From positions 1 to 64,000 of the forward strand of contig NZ_CAMDLM010000007.1 in NCBI RefSeq assembly GCF_945901735.1: a stretch of DNA of 64,000 bases, in the 5' to 3' direction. Positions 24,445 through 33,271 of the stretch are shown piece by piece; the first letter of the stretch is position 1; each line of letters begins with the position of its first letter. The notes under the pieces are model-generated. The model searched no databases, was not told the origin of the DNA, and saw only the letters and a program-made list of their open reading frames with translations. Source of the DNA: Limnohabitans sp. Rim8. GTDB taxonomy: Bacteria; Pseudomonadota; Gammaproteobacteria; Burkholderiales; Burkholderiaceae_C. The translations under genes were made by a program, and so were the position numbers.

Positions 24445-25125
24445 TCAGGCCGTGACCATCAAATCAGCCGGCCACTTGAGCCGGTGCCCGGTGCGTGCGG
24501 CCAGTGCCTCGATGTCATCGAGCGTGTCCACATCGGTGCGGTAACGGGTGTTGGTCGTGGCCCAAGGGTGGACTTGTTCGGGGTTGGCCGACTGCCATTG
24601 GCGGCAACCCACATTCGCTGCGCCTGCCAGAATCTGGTCGCGCACCTCGGTGCTGAACATGACCGGGTTGCCCGGCAAGCCATCGACCGTGGGCTGCACC
24701 ACTTGCGCGCCAGTGGGCCGCTTTTTGTAGGCCCCGATCAGGTCGTTGATGTCTTGCGAATTGATGAGCGGCTGGTCGGCCAGGGCCACCAGCACCGCAT
24801 CGAGTTTGGGCGACAGAGCCTGCAAGCCCAGACGCAGCGAAGAAATTTGTCCCGCATCCGGATCGGAGTTGCGCACCAACGTGACAGGGAATTCCTTGAC
24901 CGCCTCTTCGATGCGGTCAGCGTAGTGGCCCAGCACCACCACAACTTCGTCCACACCCGCGCCCGACAGCGCGATCAACTGGCGGCGAATGAGCGGCACG
25001 CCGCCCAGCTCCAGCAAACTTTTAGGCCGGTGCCCCATGCGCGAACCCGAGCCCGCCGCCAACAACACCGCGCCCACGGTGACTCGGCTGTACAAGCCCC
25101 CACCGCCTTTGAGAATGCAACCCAT
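24445..25125 (-). CDS. MocA-like molybdenum cofactor cytidylyltransferase (NTP transferase)
   Basis: 226 aa from the ATG at 25125; GGAGG a few bases upstream and a two-base gap to the previous stop support this rather than a much longer reading frame. AVLLAAGSGSRMGHRPKSLLELGG is the nucleotidyltransferase signature, followed by VLVALADQPLI and GLPGNPVMFS. Family members attach CMP to molybdopterin, producing the MCD cofactor used by CO dehydrogenases. Its place after the XdhC-like gene in the cox cluster fits that role exactly. Confidence 0.88.
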   Translation of the reverse strand: MGCILKGGGGLYSRVTVGAVLLAAGSGSRMGHRPKSLLELGGVPLIRRQLIALSGAGVDEVVVVLGHYADRIEEAVKEFPVTLVRNSDPDAGQISSLRLGLQALSPKLDAVLVALADQPLINSQDINDLIGAYKKRPTGAQVVQPTVDGLPGNPVMFSTEVRDQILAGAANVGCRQWQSANPEQVHPWATTNTRYRTDVDTLDDIEALAARTGHRLKWPADLMVTA

Positions 25126-25127
25126 GA

Positions 25128-26243
25128 TCAGCCTCCGCAGCAAGATGATTTGGCCGATGCTGCCACAGTGGCCAGCGCTGTGTGCGGCTCGGCTGTAAGG
25201 GCCGGCGCGACACCAGACTTGGGCGCAGTGGCTGCGGGTGAAGCTGCGGCCTTTTTGGCCCCACCGCAGCAACTGTTGGCAGCCACCGGTACGACGGCCT
25301 TCTCGCTTGCGGCCTCCTTGGGCTCGCTGACCGCAGTTGTCGGGCAGCAAGAAGACGACCCAGCAGCAGAAGCTTCAACAGATGGCACAGACGGTGTAGA
25401 CGACACTGAAGCCCTGGACGAAACCAAAGCAGCCTGAAGCTGAGGCACCAAAGTCTCGCGCCCACGCCGCGCTGCCACCACCGAGGTCAGCACGGACAAA
25501 GCAATTTCTTCGGGCGTTTGCGCGCCAATGATGGCGCCGGCCGGGGCCATGATGCGAGCCACAGCTGCAGGATCTTCACCGCTGGCTACCAGCGAATCGA
25601 GCAGCACCCCTGCCTTGCGCGCACTGGCCACAAACCACAGGCCTTGCGGCTGCAAGGCCAGCGCGGCTTTGAGGCCCTGCACATCGCGGCGGCCTTGTGT
25701 GGCCACGACCACAAAGGGCGATGCCAAACGGGCGCGCACTTCAGATTCATCGTCGCTGTCCAGCACGGTGTCGGCATCCGGAAAGTCTGCAGCCTGCGCG
25801 CCCTGCGCCACCACCGCCACACGCAGGCCCACACGGGGGGCCAGGCCGACCAGCGCACGCGCCACAGGCGAGTCGCCCACCACCGTCAAGGTGGCCGAGG
25901 GCATGACCGGGTCGACGAACAATTCGAGCGAGCCGCCCGAATGGCAGGCCATGCCGAATTCGAGCACATCGCCCAAATCGCGTTCGGCGCTTTCTTCCGA
26001 CGGGGAGATGCGAATTTTGCGAGGCTGGCCGTCCAGCAGAGCGCGACGCACGGTTTTGATGACTGCGGGTTGGGCGCAACCGCCGCCAATCCAGCCGTGA
26101 ATCTGACCGTCTGAGGTGACCACCGCTTTGTCGCCTGCTTTGCCCGATGTGGGGGCCTGGGCGCTCAAGACTGTGACCAAGGCAAAAGGCTGGTCCGCGC
26201 TTTGCAGTCGGGCGGCCTGGGTGATCCATTCGTTGCGGTTCAT
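25128..26243 (-). CDS. XdhC/CoxF-like maturation protein with Cys-rich tail
   Basis: 371 aa from the ATG at 26243; AGGAG about 7-11 bases upstream favours it over a TTG 21 bases earlier. Residues about 15-110 form the XdhC/CoxI domain (GWIGGGCAQPAVIKTV, FGMACHSGGSLELFV), and residues about 120-270 the Rossmann half with GAIIGAQTPEEIALSVL. Residues 270-371 form an Ala/Ser/Pro-rich tail with three Cys pairs, SSSCCP, NSCCGG and a terminal SSCCGG, not part of the standard domain. It should handle molybdenum cofactor or sulfur/copper delivery for the CoxL active site; the tail role is inference. It lies between coxE and the MocA-like gene. Confidence 0.87.
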   Translation of the reverse strand: MNRNEWITQAARLQSADQPFALVTVLSAQAPTSGKAGDKAVVTSDGQIHGWIGGGCAQPAVIKTVRRALLDGQPRKIRISPSEESAERDLGDVLEFGMACHSGGSLELFVDPVMPSATLTVVGDSPVARALVGLAPRVGLRVAVVAQGAQAADFPDADTVLDSDDESEVRARLASPFVVVATQGRRDVQGLKAALALQPQGLWFVASARKAGVLLDSLVASGEDPAAVARIMAPAGAIIGAQTPEEIALSVLTSVVAARRGRETLVPQLQAALVSSRASVSSTPSVPSVEASAAGSSSCCPTTAVSEPKEAASEKAVVPVAANSCCGGAKKAAASPAATAPKSGVAPALTAEPHTALATVAASAKSSCCGG

Positions 26244-26267
26244 GTGTGTTCTCCTCAAATTCAAGGG

Positions 26268-27470
26268 TCAGCGCAAAACGTGTCGGGCTGCGGCCAAATC
26301 GGCCAAGCTGGCCAGCGGCACAAAACGCTCGATGCGGTTGCGGGCGCGCTGTAAGGCCCCTGCTGCGGGCACCTGGCGCTTGGGGTGAAACCAGGTGATG
26401 CGGGCACCGCGTGCGCGCACTTCCTGCAAAGAGGCATCCAGCAGGTCCGGCCCGTCGGTGTCAAAGCCGTCCGAGAACACCCACACGCGTGCGCCCCGGT
26501 TGAGTTGAGCTCGAGCATGCTGGCGGGCAAATTCTTGCAAGCTGGCGGCAATGCGCGTGCCACCGCCAAAGCCCGCCGTCACGGCGTTGACCTTCTCCTG
26601 AATGGCGGGGGTGTCGCGGTGCATGTAGGGCGTGACTTCGGCCAGGCGGGTGTGGAACACAAACACCCGGGCATCGGCCTCGAGCGCAAAAGCGCGGGCC
26701 ACGCGCAAGAACAGCGCGGCGTGCGACTCCATCGAGCGGCTCACATCGGCCAGGATGAACAGGCGTGGCGGCTCTACGCGTTTGACTTTCCATGCCGGCT
26801 GCATCAACTCGCCACCCCAGGCCACGCTGCGGCGCAGGGTCTGGCGCAAATCCAACCGCTGGCCGCGCGGGGCCACGCGCCAGCGGCGGGTGGGGTTGGG
26901 CTGCAGTTGGGCGGTGATCTGGCGCGCCAGTTGTTGCAGCGCGCTCAACTCTTGCGGCATCCACATTTGGCCATCGCGCTGGTGCAGGGCTTCGGTGCGG
27001 CTGGCGCCGCCTTGGGCGCGGGGCGTCCCGCTGTCCTGTTCATCCAGCGGGCTCGATGCCGAGTCGCCAGCGGTTGGGGGCACGGCCTGCTGGCCATTGG
27101 CTTGGGTGTTCGGTTGTTGCGCCGCGTCCATCTGGTCGTGCAGCGCTTGCACGCTTTGGCGCAGGTTGCGACTGGGCCGGGTCTGGCCGCTGAGCTTGAC
27201 GCCGCCACGCAATTTTTCGGGGTGCCAAAAGCGCTCGTACACATCGGGCCAGAGCTGCCATTCGCGGTGGCTGTGGCAAGCAATCGCACGCCACGCGGCT
27301 TGCAAGGGTTTTTCTTGGAGTGGCCCAAAGTGCGAGGCCGCTTGCAGCATGGCCTGCTGCTCGGCCACACCCACCGTGAGGCCGTGGTCGCGCAGCAGTG
27401 CGGCAAAACCCGCCAGACGCTCGGAGGGCGCGGTGGCGCTCTGGGCGATCGGGGTGGCGACAGCGGTCAT
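26268..27470 (-). CDS. coxE: CoxE: VWA-domain protein for CO dehydrogenase active-site maturation
   Basis: 400 aa. The C-terminal half is a von Willebrand A (CoxE-like) domain with the MIDAS motif DVSRSME near residue 241, GGGTRIA near 305 and VWVFSDGFDTDGPD near 332. The N-terminal half is helical, with a Gln/Pro/Ala-rich linker at about 110-160. CoxE works with the AAA+ ATPase CoxD to insert sulfur and copper into the CoxL bimetallic centre. Its start overlaps the coxD stop by four bases, consistent with a MoxR-VWA pair. Confidence 0.92.
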   Translation of the reverse strand: MTAVATPIAQSATAPSERLAGFAALLRDHGLTVGVAEQQAMLQAASHFGPLQEKPLQAAWRAIACHSHREWQLWPDVYERFWHPEKLRGGVKLSGQTRPSRNLRQSVQALHDQMDAAQQPNTQANGQQAVPPTAGDSASSPLDEQDSGTPRAQGGASRTEALHQRDGQMWMPQELSALQQLARQITAQLQPNPTRRWRVAPRGQRLDLRQTLRRSVAWGGELMQPAWKVKRVEPPRLFILADVSRSMESHAALFLRVARAFALEADARVFVFHTRLAEVTPYMHRDTPAIQEKVNAVTAGFGGGTRIAASLQEFARQHARAQLNRGARVWVFSDGFDTDGPDLLDASLQEVRARGARITWFHPKRQVPAAGALQRARNRIERFVPLASLADLAAARHVLR

Positions 27471-28441
27471 GCGGCGGCCTTGGCCTGCTCTGTGTTGTTT
27501 TCGGCCACGCCTACGGTGCGGCGGCCTTCGACCAACTGCCGTAAACGGTCCGGTCCCATCAAGAAGCGATCTTCACGGGTTTTGAGCAGGCAGCCCAAGG
27601 TGCCGAGCACCGCTGACATGTCTTCGGGCAAGCTGTTGTGGCGCATCTGAAAGAGCGCGCTCACCCAATCCAGAGTTTCGGCAATGCCGGGGATCTTGGC
27701 CAGGTCTTCGCGGCGCAGGCGCTGCACGAACTGCACAGCGTCTTCCACCAGCCGGGTATCGACCTGCGGAAAGGCAGCTTTGACGATGGCGATCTCTCGC
27801 GCCAGCGTCGGGTAATCGAGGTAGTGGTACAGGCAGCGGCGGCGCAGCGCGTCCGACAATTCACGCGTGCCGTTGCTGGTCAAAATGACCTGCGGAATGT
27901 GCGAGGCGCGGATCGTGCCGATTTCGGGCACGGTGATCTGGTATTCGGCCAGCACTTCGAGCAAAAAGGCTTCAAAGGCTTCGTCGGCGCGGTCGATTTC
28001 GTCGATCAGCAGCACACAAGGGCCGGTCTGACTGATGGCTCGCAGCAAGGGGCGCTCGAGCAAATAGTCGCGGCTGAACACGTCGACTTCACGAAGACGA
28101 GCCGATTCTTTCTGACTGCCGCCGTTTTGAGCTGATTCGCTCATGCGGATCGCCATCAACTGGCGGCCGTAGTTCCACTCGTAAGCGGCTTGCGCCAGGT
28201 CCAGGCCTTCAAAGCACTGCAGGCGGATCAATGTGGCGTTTTGTGATTGCGCAAGGGCCGTGGCCAAGGCGGTCTTTCCCACACCCGCGTCGCCTTCTAT
28301 CAGCAGGGGGCGCTGCAAAGCAGACGCCAGCCACACGGTGGTGGCCAGGTCTCCGTCGGCCAGATAGCCCGCAAGCTGCAGCCGCTCGCGCAGCAAGCGC
28401 TCCTGTGCCGCAGGACGTCCGGGCTGGTCTGGCGTCGTCAT
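27467..28441 (-). CDS. coxD: CoxD: MoxR-type AAA+ ATPase
   Basis: 324 aa. Walker A GDAGVGKTALA near 53-60, Walker B VLLIDEIDRADEAFEAFLLEVLAE near 143-166, and sensor-1 ILTSNGTRELSDALRRRCLYHYLDYP near 193-218, as in MoxR proteins. In Oligotropha CoxD unfolds and refolds apo-CoxL to build the [CuSMoO2] centre. It starts two bases after coxG and overlaps coxE by four bases. Confidence 0.93.
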   Translation of the reverse strand: MTTPDQPGRPAAQERLLRERLQLAGYLADGDLATTVWLASALQRPLLIEGDAGVGKTALATALAQSQNATLIRLQCFEGLDLAQAAYEWNYGRQLMAIRMSESAQNGGSQKESARLREVDVFSRDYLLERPLLRAISQTGPCVLLIDEIDRADEAFEAFLLEVLAEYQITVPEIGTIRASHIPQVILTSNGTRELSDALRRRCLYHYLDYPTLAREIAIVKAAFPQVDTRLVEDAVQFVQRLRREDLAKIPGIAETLDWVSALFQMRHNSLPEDMSAVLGTLGCLLKTREDRFLMGPDRLRQLVEGRRTVGVAENNTEQAKAAA

Positions 28442-28443
28442 GC

Positions 28444-29076
28444 TTAGGCTTTCTTGCCGAACAAGCCACCGAACCAGCTTTTCACCAAAGACCAGAAGAT
28501 GGCCAAGCCATTGATTTCGCGTGCCACCAGCGGTGCAGCGGGTGCGGCTGTGCTGGTGGCAGCGGCTGCTGCCTCCGAATGGCCCGCTGCAGGTGCAGGC
28601 GAGCCCTCAGCCGCAGGCAAGGTCAGCGCGGTCTGACGGAAGTTCTCGACAAACTGGGCCAGCAGCATGTCGGACACCTGCACCATCATGCGCCCGCCAA
28701 ACTGCGCGAACTTGCCGTTCACGATCACGGCGGCCTGGCCGTTCAGCACGCAATGCGCGGGGTTGGCCGGATCGGCGGTGATGATGGCGGTCAGGTCCAT
28801 CGAGGCGGACGAGCCGCCTTTGTCAGCCCCTTTGCCGCGCAAGACCATCTTGCGTTCAGCGGGCACGGCTTCGACCACGTCCACCGTGCCGCCAAACTGG
28901 GCTACAGCGGGGCCGACCTTGACCTTGACGCCGCCCTTGAACGAGGTCTCGGACAGCTGCTCGGTGATTTCGGCACCGGGCATGCAGTTGGCCGTGGCCT
29001 TCAGGTCGGTGAGCAAGGTCCACGCCCGTGCGGCATCCACATCGAGCGGGTATTGTTTGTCGAGTTTGACTTCCAT
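28444..29076 (-). CDS. coxG: CoxG: SRPBCC-fold CO dehydrogenase accessory protein
   Basis: 210 aa. Residues 1-145 form the SRPBCC (CoxG) domain: VDAARAWTLLTDLKATANCMPGAE, with FKGGVKVKVGPAVAQFGGTV. An Ala/Pro/Ser linker at 150-180 leads to a C-terminal hydrophobic segment NGLAIFWSLVKSWFGGLFGKKA, a likely membrane anchor. CoxG is known to attach CO dehydrogenase to the membrane and has been linked to quinone delivery. It is 12 bases downstream of coxL and is placed before coxD, an order different from Oligotropha. Confidence 0.92.
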   Translation of the reverse strand: MEVKLDKQYPLDVDAARAWTLLTDLKATANCMPGAEITEQLSETSFKGGVKVKVGPAVAQFGGTVDVVEAVPAERKMVLRGKGADKGGSSASMDLTAIITADPANPAHCVLNGQAAVIVNGKFAQFGGRMMVQVSDMLLAQFVENFRQTALTLPAAEGSPAPAAGHSEAAAAATSTAAPAAPLVAREINGLAIFWSLVKSWFGGLFGKKA

Positions 29077-29088
29077 GGTCTTTCCTGA

Positions 29089-31500
29089 TTACAAGGCTGC
29101 GCCGTGCTCGCGCAATGCTTTCCAGGTTCGGAAAGCGTTGTGCGGCATGTCCAGGTGCGTGACACCCAAGTGCGAGAAGGCATCCACCACCGCCGAGGTG
29201 AAGGTGGGGATCGAGCCCACGTGTGGCGACTCGGCCACGCCCTTGGCGCCCAGCGGGTGGTGGGGCGAAGGGGTCACGGTATGGTCGGTTTCCCAATGCG
29301 GGGTTTCCACGAAGGTGGGCAAGAAGTAGTCCATCAGCGTGTTGCCCAGCAGGTTGCCCTGCGCATCGAAAGGCATTTGCTGGCCCATGGCCACGGCAAA
29401 GCCTTCGGTCAGACCGCCATGAATCTGGCCTTCGATGATCATCGGGTTGATGCGGGTGCCGCAGTCGTCCAGCGCATAAAAGCGGCGGATTTTGGTCTCG
29501 CCGGTGGCACGGTCGATGTCCACCACGCACAGGTAGATGCCAAAGGGGAAGGTGAAGTTCGGTGGGTCGTAGTAATGCACGGCCTCCAAACCTGGCTCCA
29601 GGCCATCTGGCGGCTGGTGGTAAGCCTGCCATGCCACCTCGGCCATGGTTTTGAATTGGCTGTCGTCGCCCTTGACTTTGAAGCGGTCGACTTCCCAGTC
29701 GAGGTCGTTTTCGTTGACTTCGAGCATGTGGGCAGCGATCTTGCGGGCTTTTGCATGGATCTTGCGGGCCGCCAGGGCAATGGCCGCACCGGCCACGGGG
29801 GTGGAGCGTGAACCGTAAGTGCCCAGGCCGTAAGGCGCAGTCGAGGTGTCGCCTTCCTCCACCTGAATCACTTCAGACGGAATGCCCAACTCGGTGGCGA
29901 TGATCTGCGCATAAGTGGTCTGGTGGCCCTGACCCTGCGTGATGGTACCCATGCGCGCAATCGCGCTGCCGGTGGGGTGAATGCGGATTTCGCACGAGTC
30001 GAACATGCCCACACCCAAGATGTCGCAGATCTTTGAAGGGCCGGCACCCACGACTTCGGTGAAGGTCACCAAGCCAATGCCCATCAGCGTGGGGCTGTTG
30101 GGGTCGGCGCGTTTGACCGCTTGCTCAGCGCGCAAGCCTTTGTAGTCCACGGCTTCGAGCACTTTGTCGAGTGCCGTCTGGTAGTCGCCCGAGTCGAAAT
30201 CGAAACCGAAGGCGCTTTTGTAGGGGAACTGTTCTTTTTTGATGAAGTTTTTGGCGCGGATCTCGGCTTTGTCCATGCCCAGCTTTTGCGCCAGCACGTC
30301 GACCATGCGTTCAATCAGGTACACCGCTTCGGTCACCCGGAAGGAGCAGCGGTACGCCACGCCACCGGGGGCCTTGTTGGTGTACACGCCCTTGACACTG
30401 GCGTGTGCTGCCGGAATGTCGTAGCTGCCCGACACGATGTGGAACATGCCAGCGGGGAACTTGGTCGGGTCGGCACAGGCGTCAAACGCGCCGTGGTCGG
30501 CCACCACGTTCACACGGAGGCCGGTGATCTTGCCGTCGGCTGTGGCGGCCAGTTCGCCGTCCATGTGGTAGTCGCGGGCAAAGCCCGTGCTCGAGATGTT
30601 TTCGATGCGGTCTTCGACCCACTTGACGGGGCGGCCCAGCACGATGGACGCGACGATGGCGCACACATAGCCCGGGTAGATCGGCACTTTGTTGCCGAAG
30701 CCACCACCGATGTCGGGGCTGACGATACGCACTTTGGATTCGGGGATGCCCGAGAGCATGGACACCACGGTGCGCACAATGTGAGGAGCCTGTGAGGTGA
30801 TAAAGGTGGTCAGATCGCCCTTGATCGGGTCGAACGAGGCCACGCAACCGCAGGTCTCGAGCGGGCAAGGGTGCACGCGGGGGTAGTACATGTGCTGCGA
30901 CACGGTCACTTCGGCCTTGTCAAAGGCGGCGTCGGCGGCCGACTTGTCACCGGCATCCCACGTGAAGATGTGGTTGTGGTGGTCGCGCTTGCCGTGCGCG
31001 CCTTCGGTCTTGCCCGCCAGGTCATCACGAATGACGGGCGCGCCGGGTTGCAGCGCCGCATAGGGATCCATCACCACGGGCAGTTCTTCATATTCGACTT
31101 CCACGGCTTCCACCGCGTCGGCGGCGATGTAGCGGTCGTCGGCGATGACGATGGCGACTTCCTGCATCTGGAAGTGCACCTTCTCGTCGGCCAGCACCGC
31201 GGCCACGTCACCGGCCAGGGTGGGCATCCAGTGCAGCTTGAGGGGCTTCAGGTCGTCGGCGGTCAGCACGGCGTGCACGCCGGGGATGGCCAGTGCCGCT
31301 TCTTTGTTGATCTTGACAATGCGGCCGTGGGCAATCGGGCTGCGCACGATGTCCATGTGCAGCATGCCGGGCATCTTGATGTCGTCCACGTAGTTGCCCT
31401 TGCCTTGGATAAAGCGGGCGTCTTCTTTGCGCAGGCGTGATGCGCCCATGCCTGCCAGCGCGAGTTCGCGGGCTTCAGCGGAAAGTACCGGTGCGTTCAT
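29089..31500 (-). CDS. coxL: CoxL: aerobic carbon monoxide dehydrogenase large subunit, form I
   Basis: 803 aa, full length. The active-site loop AYRCSFR lies at 382-388, with Cys385 as the copper/sulfur ligand; this motif separates form I (true CO oxidising) enzymes from form II (AYRGAGR). Other family marks are SPDIGGGFGNK near 261-271, the molybdopterin segment QGQGHQTTYAQI near 525, GSRSTPVAG near 562 and the C-terminal GAKGVAESPHVGSIPT near 753 carrying the expected catalytic Glu. With CoxM and CoxS it oxidises CO to CO2 and passes electrons towards quinone. The gene sits 28 bases after coxS. Confidence 0.96.
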   Translation of the reverse strand: MNAPVLSAEARELALAGMGASRLRKEDARFIQGKGNYVDDIKMPGMLHMDIVRSPIAHGRIVKINKEAALAIPGVHAVLTADDLKPLKLHWMPTLAGDVAAVLADEKVHFQMQEVAIVIADDRYIAADAVEAVEVEYEELPVVMDPYAALQPGAPVIRDDLAGKTEGAHGKRDHHNHIFTWDAGDKSAADAAFDKAEVTVSQHMYYPRVHPCPLETCGCVASFDPIKGDLTTFITSQAPHIVRTVVSMLSGIPESKVRIVSPDIGGGFGNKVPIYPGYVCAIVASIVLGRPVKWVEDRIENISSTGFARDYHMDGELAATADGKITGLRVNVVADHGAFDACADPTKFPAGMFHIVSGSYDIPAAHASVKGVYTNKAPGGVAYRCSFRVTEAVYLIERMVDVLAQKLGMDKAEIRAKNFIKKEQFPYKSAFGFDFDSGDYQTALDKVLEAVDYKGLRAEQAVKRADPNSPTLMGIGLVTFTEVVGAGPSKICDILGVGMFDSCEIRIHPTGSAIARMGTITQGQGHQTTYAQIIATELGIPSEVIQVEEGDTSTAPYGLGTYGSRSTPVAGAAIALAARKIHAKARKIAAHMLEVNENDLDWEVDRFKVKGDDSQFKTMAEVAWQAYHQPPDGLEPGLEAVHYYDPPNFTFPFGIYLCVVDIDRATGETKIRRFYALDDCGTRINPMIIEGQIHGGLTEGFAVAMGQQMPFDAQGNLLGNTLMDYFLPTFVETPHWETDHTVTPSPHHPLGAKGVAESPHVGSIPTFTSAVVDAFSHLGVTHLDMPHNAFRTWKALREHGAAL

Positions 31501-31528
31501 GTGTGTCTCCGATCAAATGGTTTTCGCA

Positions 31529-32014
31529 TCAAGCCGCAACGGGCTCTTGCAGTTTTTTGGCGGCGTACTGGACGGCTTTGATGATGTTTTGATAGCCCGT
31601 GCAACGGCACAAGTTGCCGCTCATGCCATGGCGAATCTCGTCTTCGCTGGGGTTTGGGTTTTCTTGAAGGAAGCGGTAGGCGCGCATCAGCATGCCGGGC
31701 GTGCAAAAACCGCATTGCAGGCCGTGCTCTTTGTAAAAGCCTTCTTGCACCGCGTGCAACACGCCTTTGTTGGCCAAGCCTTCGACGGTGAGCACTTCCG
31801 AGCCGTCGCACTGAATCGCCAAGTGGGTGCAGGATTTGACCGATTGGCCGTCGATGTCCACCGTACAGACACCGCAGTGGCTGGTTTCACATCCGATGTG
31901 CGCGCCGGTCAGATTGAGCTCTTCGCGCAAAAAATGGATCAGCAGGGTGCGTGGCTCAACAGCTTTTTCTTCTTTCTTGCCATTGACGGAAACGGTGATG
32001 AGTTTTTTAGTCAT
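31529..32014 (-). CDS. coxS: CoxS: CO dehydrogenase small [2Fe-2S] subunit
   Basis: 161 aa. The plant-type cluster is CETSHCGVC (42-50) plus Cys62, and the second cluster is CGFC (101-104) with CRC (136-138), the arrangement of molybdenum hydroxylase iron-sulfur subunits. It relays electrons from the molybdenum centre of CoxL to the FAD of CoxM. It is 16 bases after coxM. Confidence 0.95.
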   Translation of the reverse strand: MTKKLITVSVNGKKEEKAVEPRTLLIHFLREELNLTGAHIGCETSHCGVCTVDIDGQSVKSCTHLAIQCDGSEVLTVEGLANKGVLHAVQEGFYKEHGLQCGFCTPGMLMRAYRFLQENPNPSEDEIRHGMSGNLCRCTGYQNIIKAVQYAAKKLQEPVAA

Positions 32015-32030
32015 GGTGTATCCCTAAAAT

Positions 32031-32894
32031 TTAAGCGCACAGCGCCCAGGCTTTGTTGAGGGCGCGCTTGACCATTTCACCGGCCATGGCGGTCTTGTAT
32101 TCGATGTCGCCACGCAGGTCTTCTGCGGGGTCGCAAATCGCGATGGCGGCTGCCACTGCGGCTTGTACGTTGGCAGCGTTGAAGGGCTTGTTCAACAAAG
32201 CGGCTTCTGCGGCTTCAGCGTGAAGCGCCGTAGGGGCCACGTTGGTCAGGGCAATGCGCACATGGCTGACTTGGTCGCCCGTCTTGCGGATGACCACAGC
32301 GCAACCGGCTGTCGCCCAGTCACCGGTTTTGCGCTTGAGCTTTTCGTAGGCGTAGCCCGTGCCAGCCGCGAAAGCGGGCACGCGGATTTCGCACATGACT
32401 TCGTTTTCTTCAAGCAGCGTCATGTAGGTGCCGAGGAAAAAGCCGTTCGCAGCCACGGTGCGGCGGCCGTTCGGGCCTTCCAGCACGAACGAGGCGTCGA
32501 TGGCGATCGACAGCGCGGGGTGGTCGTTACCGGGGTCACCATGGGCGATGTCGCCGCCAATCGTGCCACGGTTGCGCACCTGCGGGTCAGCGATCAGCTT
32601 GGCCGCCTCGCAGAGCAAAGGCACTTTGGCTTGCAGGATGGGCGAGCGGATCAGGTCGTTTTCGACCGTCATCGCGCCGATCACCACGGTGCCTCCCTCT
32701 TCGCGGATGCCCTTGAGTTCGGGGATGCGGTTGATGTCAATCAAGTGCTCGGGCTGGGCAAAGCGCAGCTTCATCATCGGCAGCAGGCTGTGGCCACCCG
32801 CCAGCAGCTTGGCGTCAGAGCCCAATTGGCCGAGCAAGGCCACCGCCTCGCCGACGGTTTTGGGCGCGTGGTATTCAAAACGCGGTGGAATCAT
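32031..32894 (-). CDS. coxM: CoxM: CO dehydrogenase medium FAD-binding subunit
   Basis: 287 aa from the ATG at 32894 (MIPPRFEYHAP), chosen because AGGAGAC lies just upstream; a longer frame to 32963 has no such site. FAD motifs of the CoxM/XdhB family are AGGHSLLPMMKLR near 33-45 and TIGGDIAHGDPGNDHPA near 111-127. It transfers electrons from the FeS clusters of CoxS to the quinone pool. It is the first gene of the cox transcript, which has no coxB/coxC upstream here. Confidence 0.94.
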   Translation of the reverse strand: MIPPRFEYHAPKTVGEAVALLGQLGSDAKLLAGGHSLLPMMKLRFAQPEHLIDINRIPELKGIREEGGTVVIGAMTVENDLIRSPILQAKVPLLCEAAKLIADPQVRNRGTIGGDIAHGDPGNDHPALSIAIDASFVLEGPNGRRTVAANGFFLGTYMTLLEENEVMCEIRVPAFAAGTGYAYEKLKRKTGDWATAGCAVVIRKTGDQVSHVRIALTNVAPTALHAEAAEAALLNKPFNAANVQAAVAAAIAICDPAEDLRGDIEYKTAMAGEMVKRALNKAWALCA

Positions 32895-33271
32895 CAAGGG
32901 TCTCCTGAGTTTTGTGAAAGCAAATTGAGAGTATTTGCGAGAGTACATTTCCCACAGAACCACCGGGCTTTATCCGAGTGCGCCGGGGGATAGGCTATAA
33001 AAAGCATTAAGTTCACTGATATCAATACAAAATGCGTCAATCGCTCTTTTTCAAGCTTGGCATCAGGGTATGTCCTAGGGTTTTCAGGCCCAGTGAATAC
33101 CCTTGAGTGGGCAGCGCTCGGGCTGACAAGAGCTGCCCCCTGCTGGTGGGGCCGGTCCGAGCTGGAAACGCCGCACCCGCGGCTTGGTCATGGCTGTGTG
33201 GGCCTGCCGTGGCCAGCCCATCCCAAACGCGCTAAAGTGTTTTTCTTTTGTGCTGCCTGAAAGAACCCACC
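32895..33271. other. Divergent intergenic region between coxM and the M20 peptidase gene
   Basis: 377 bases, expected to carry the cox promoter. An AT-rich patch at 32997-33042 is the likeliest promoter area. No regulator gene adjoins and I cannot identify a specific operator. No credible small gene is visible. Confidence 0.5.
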
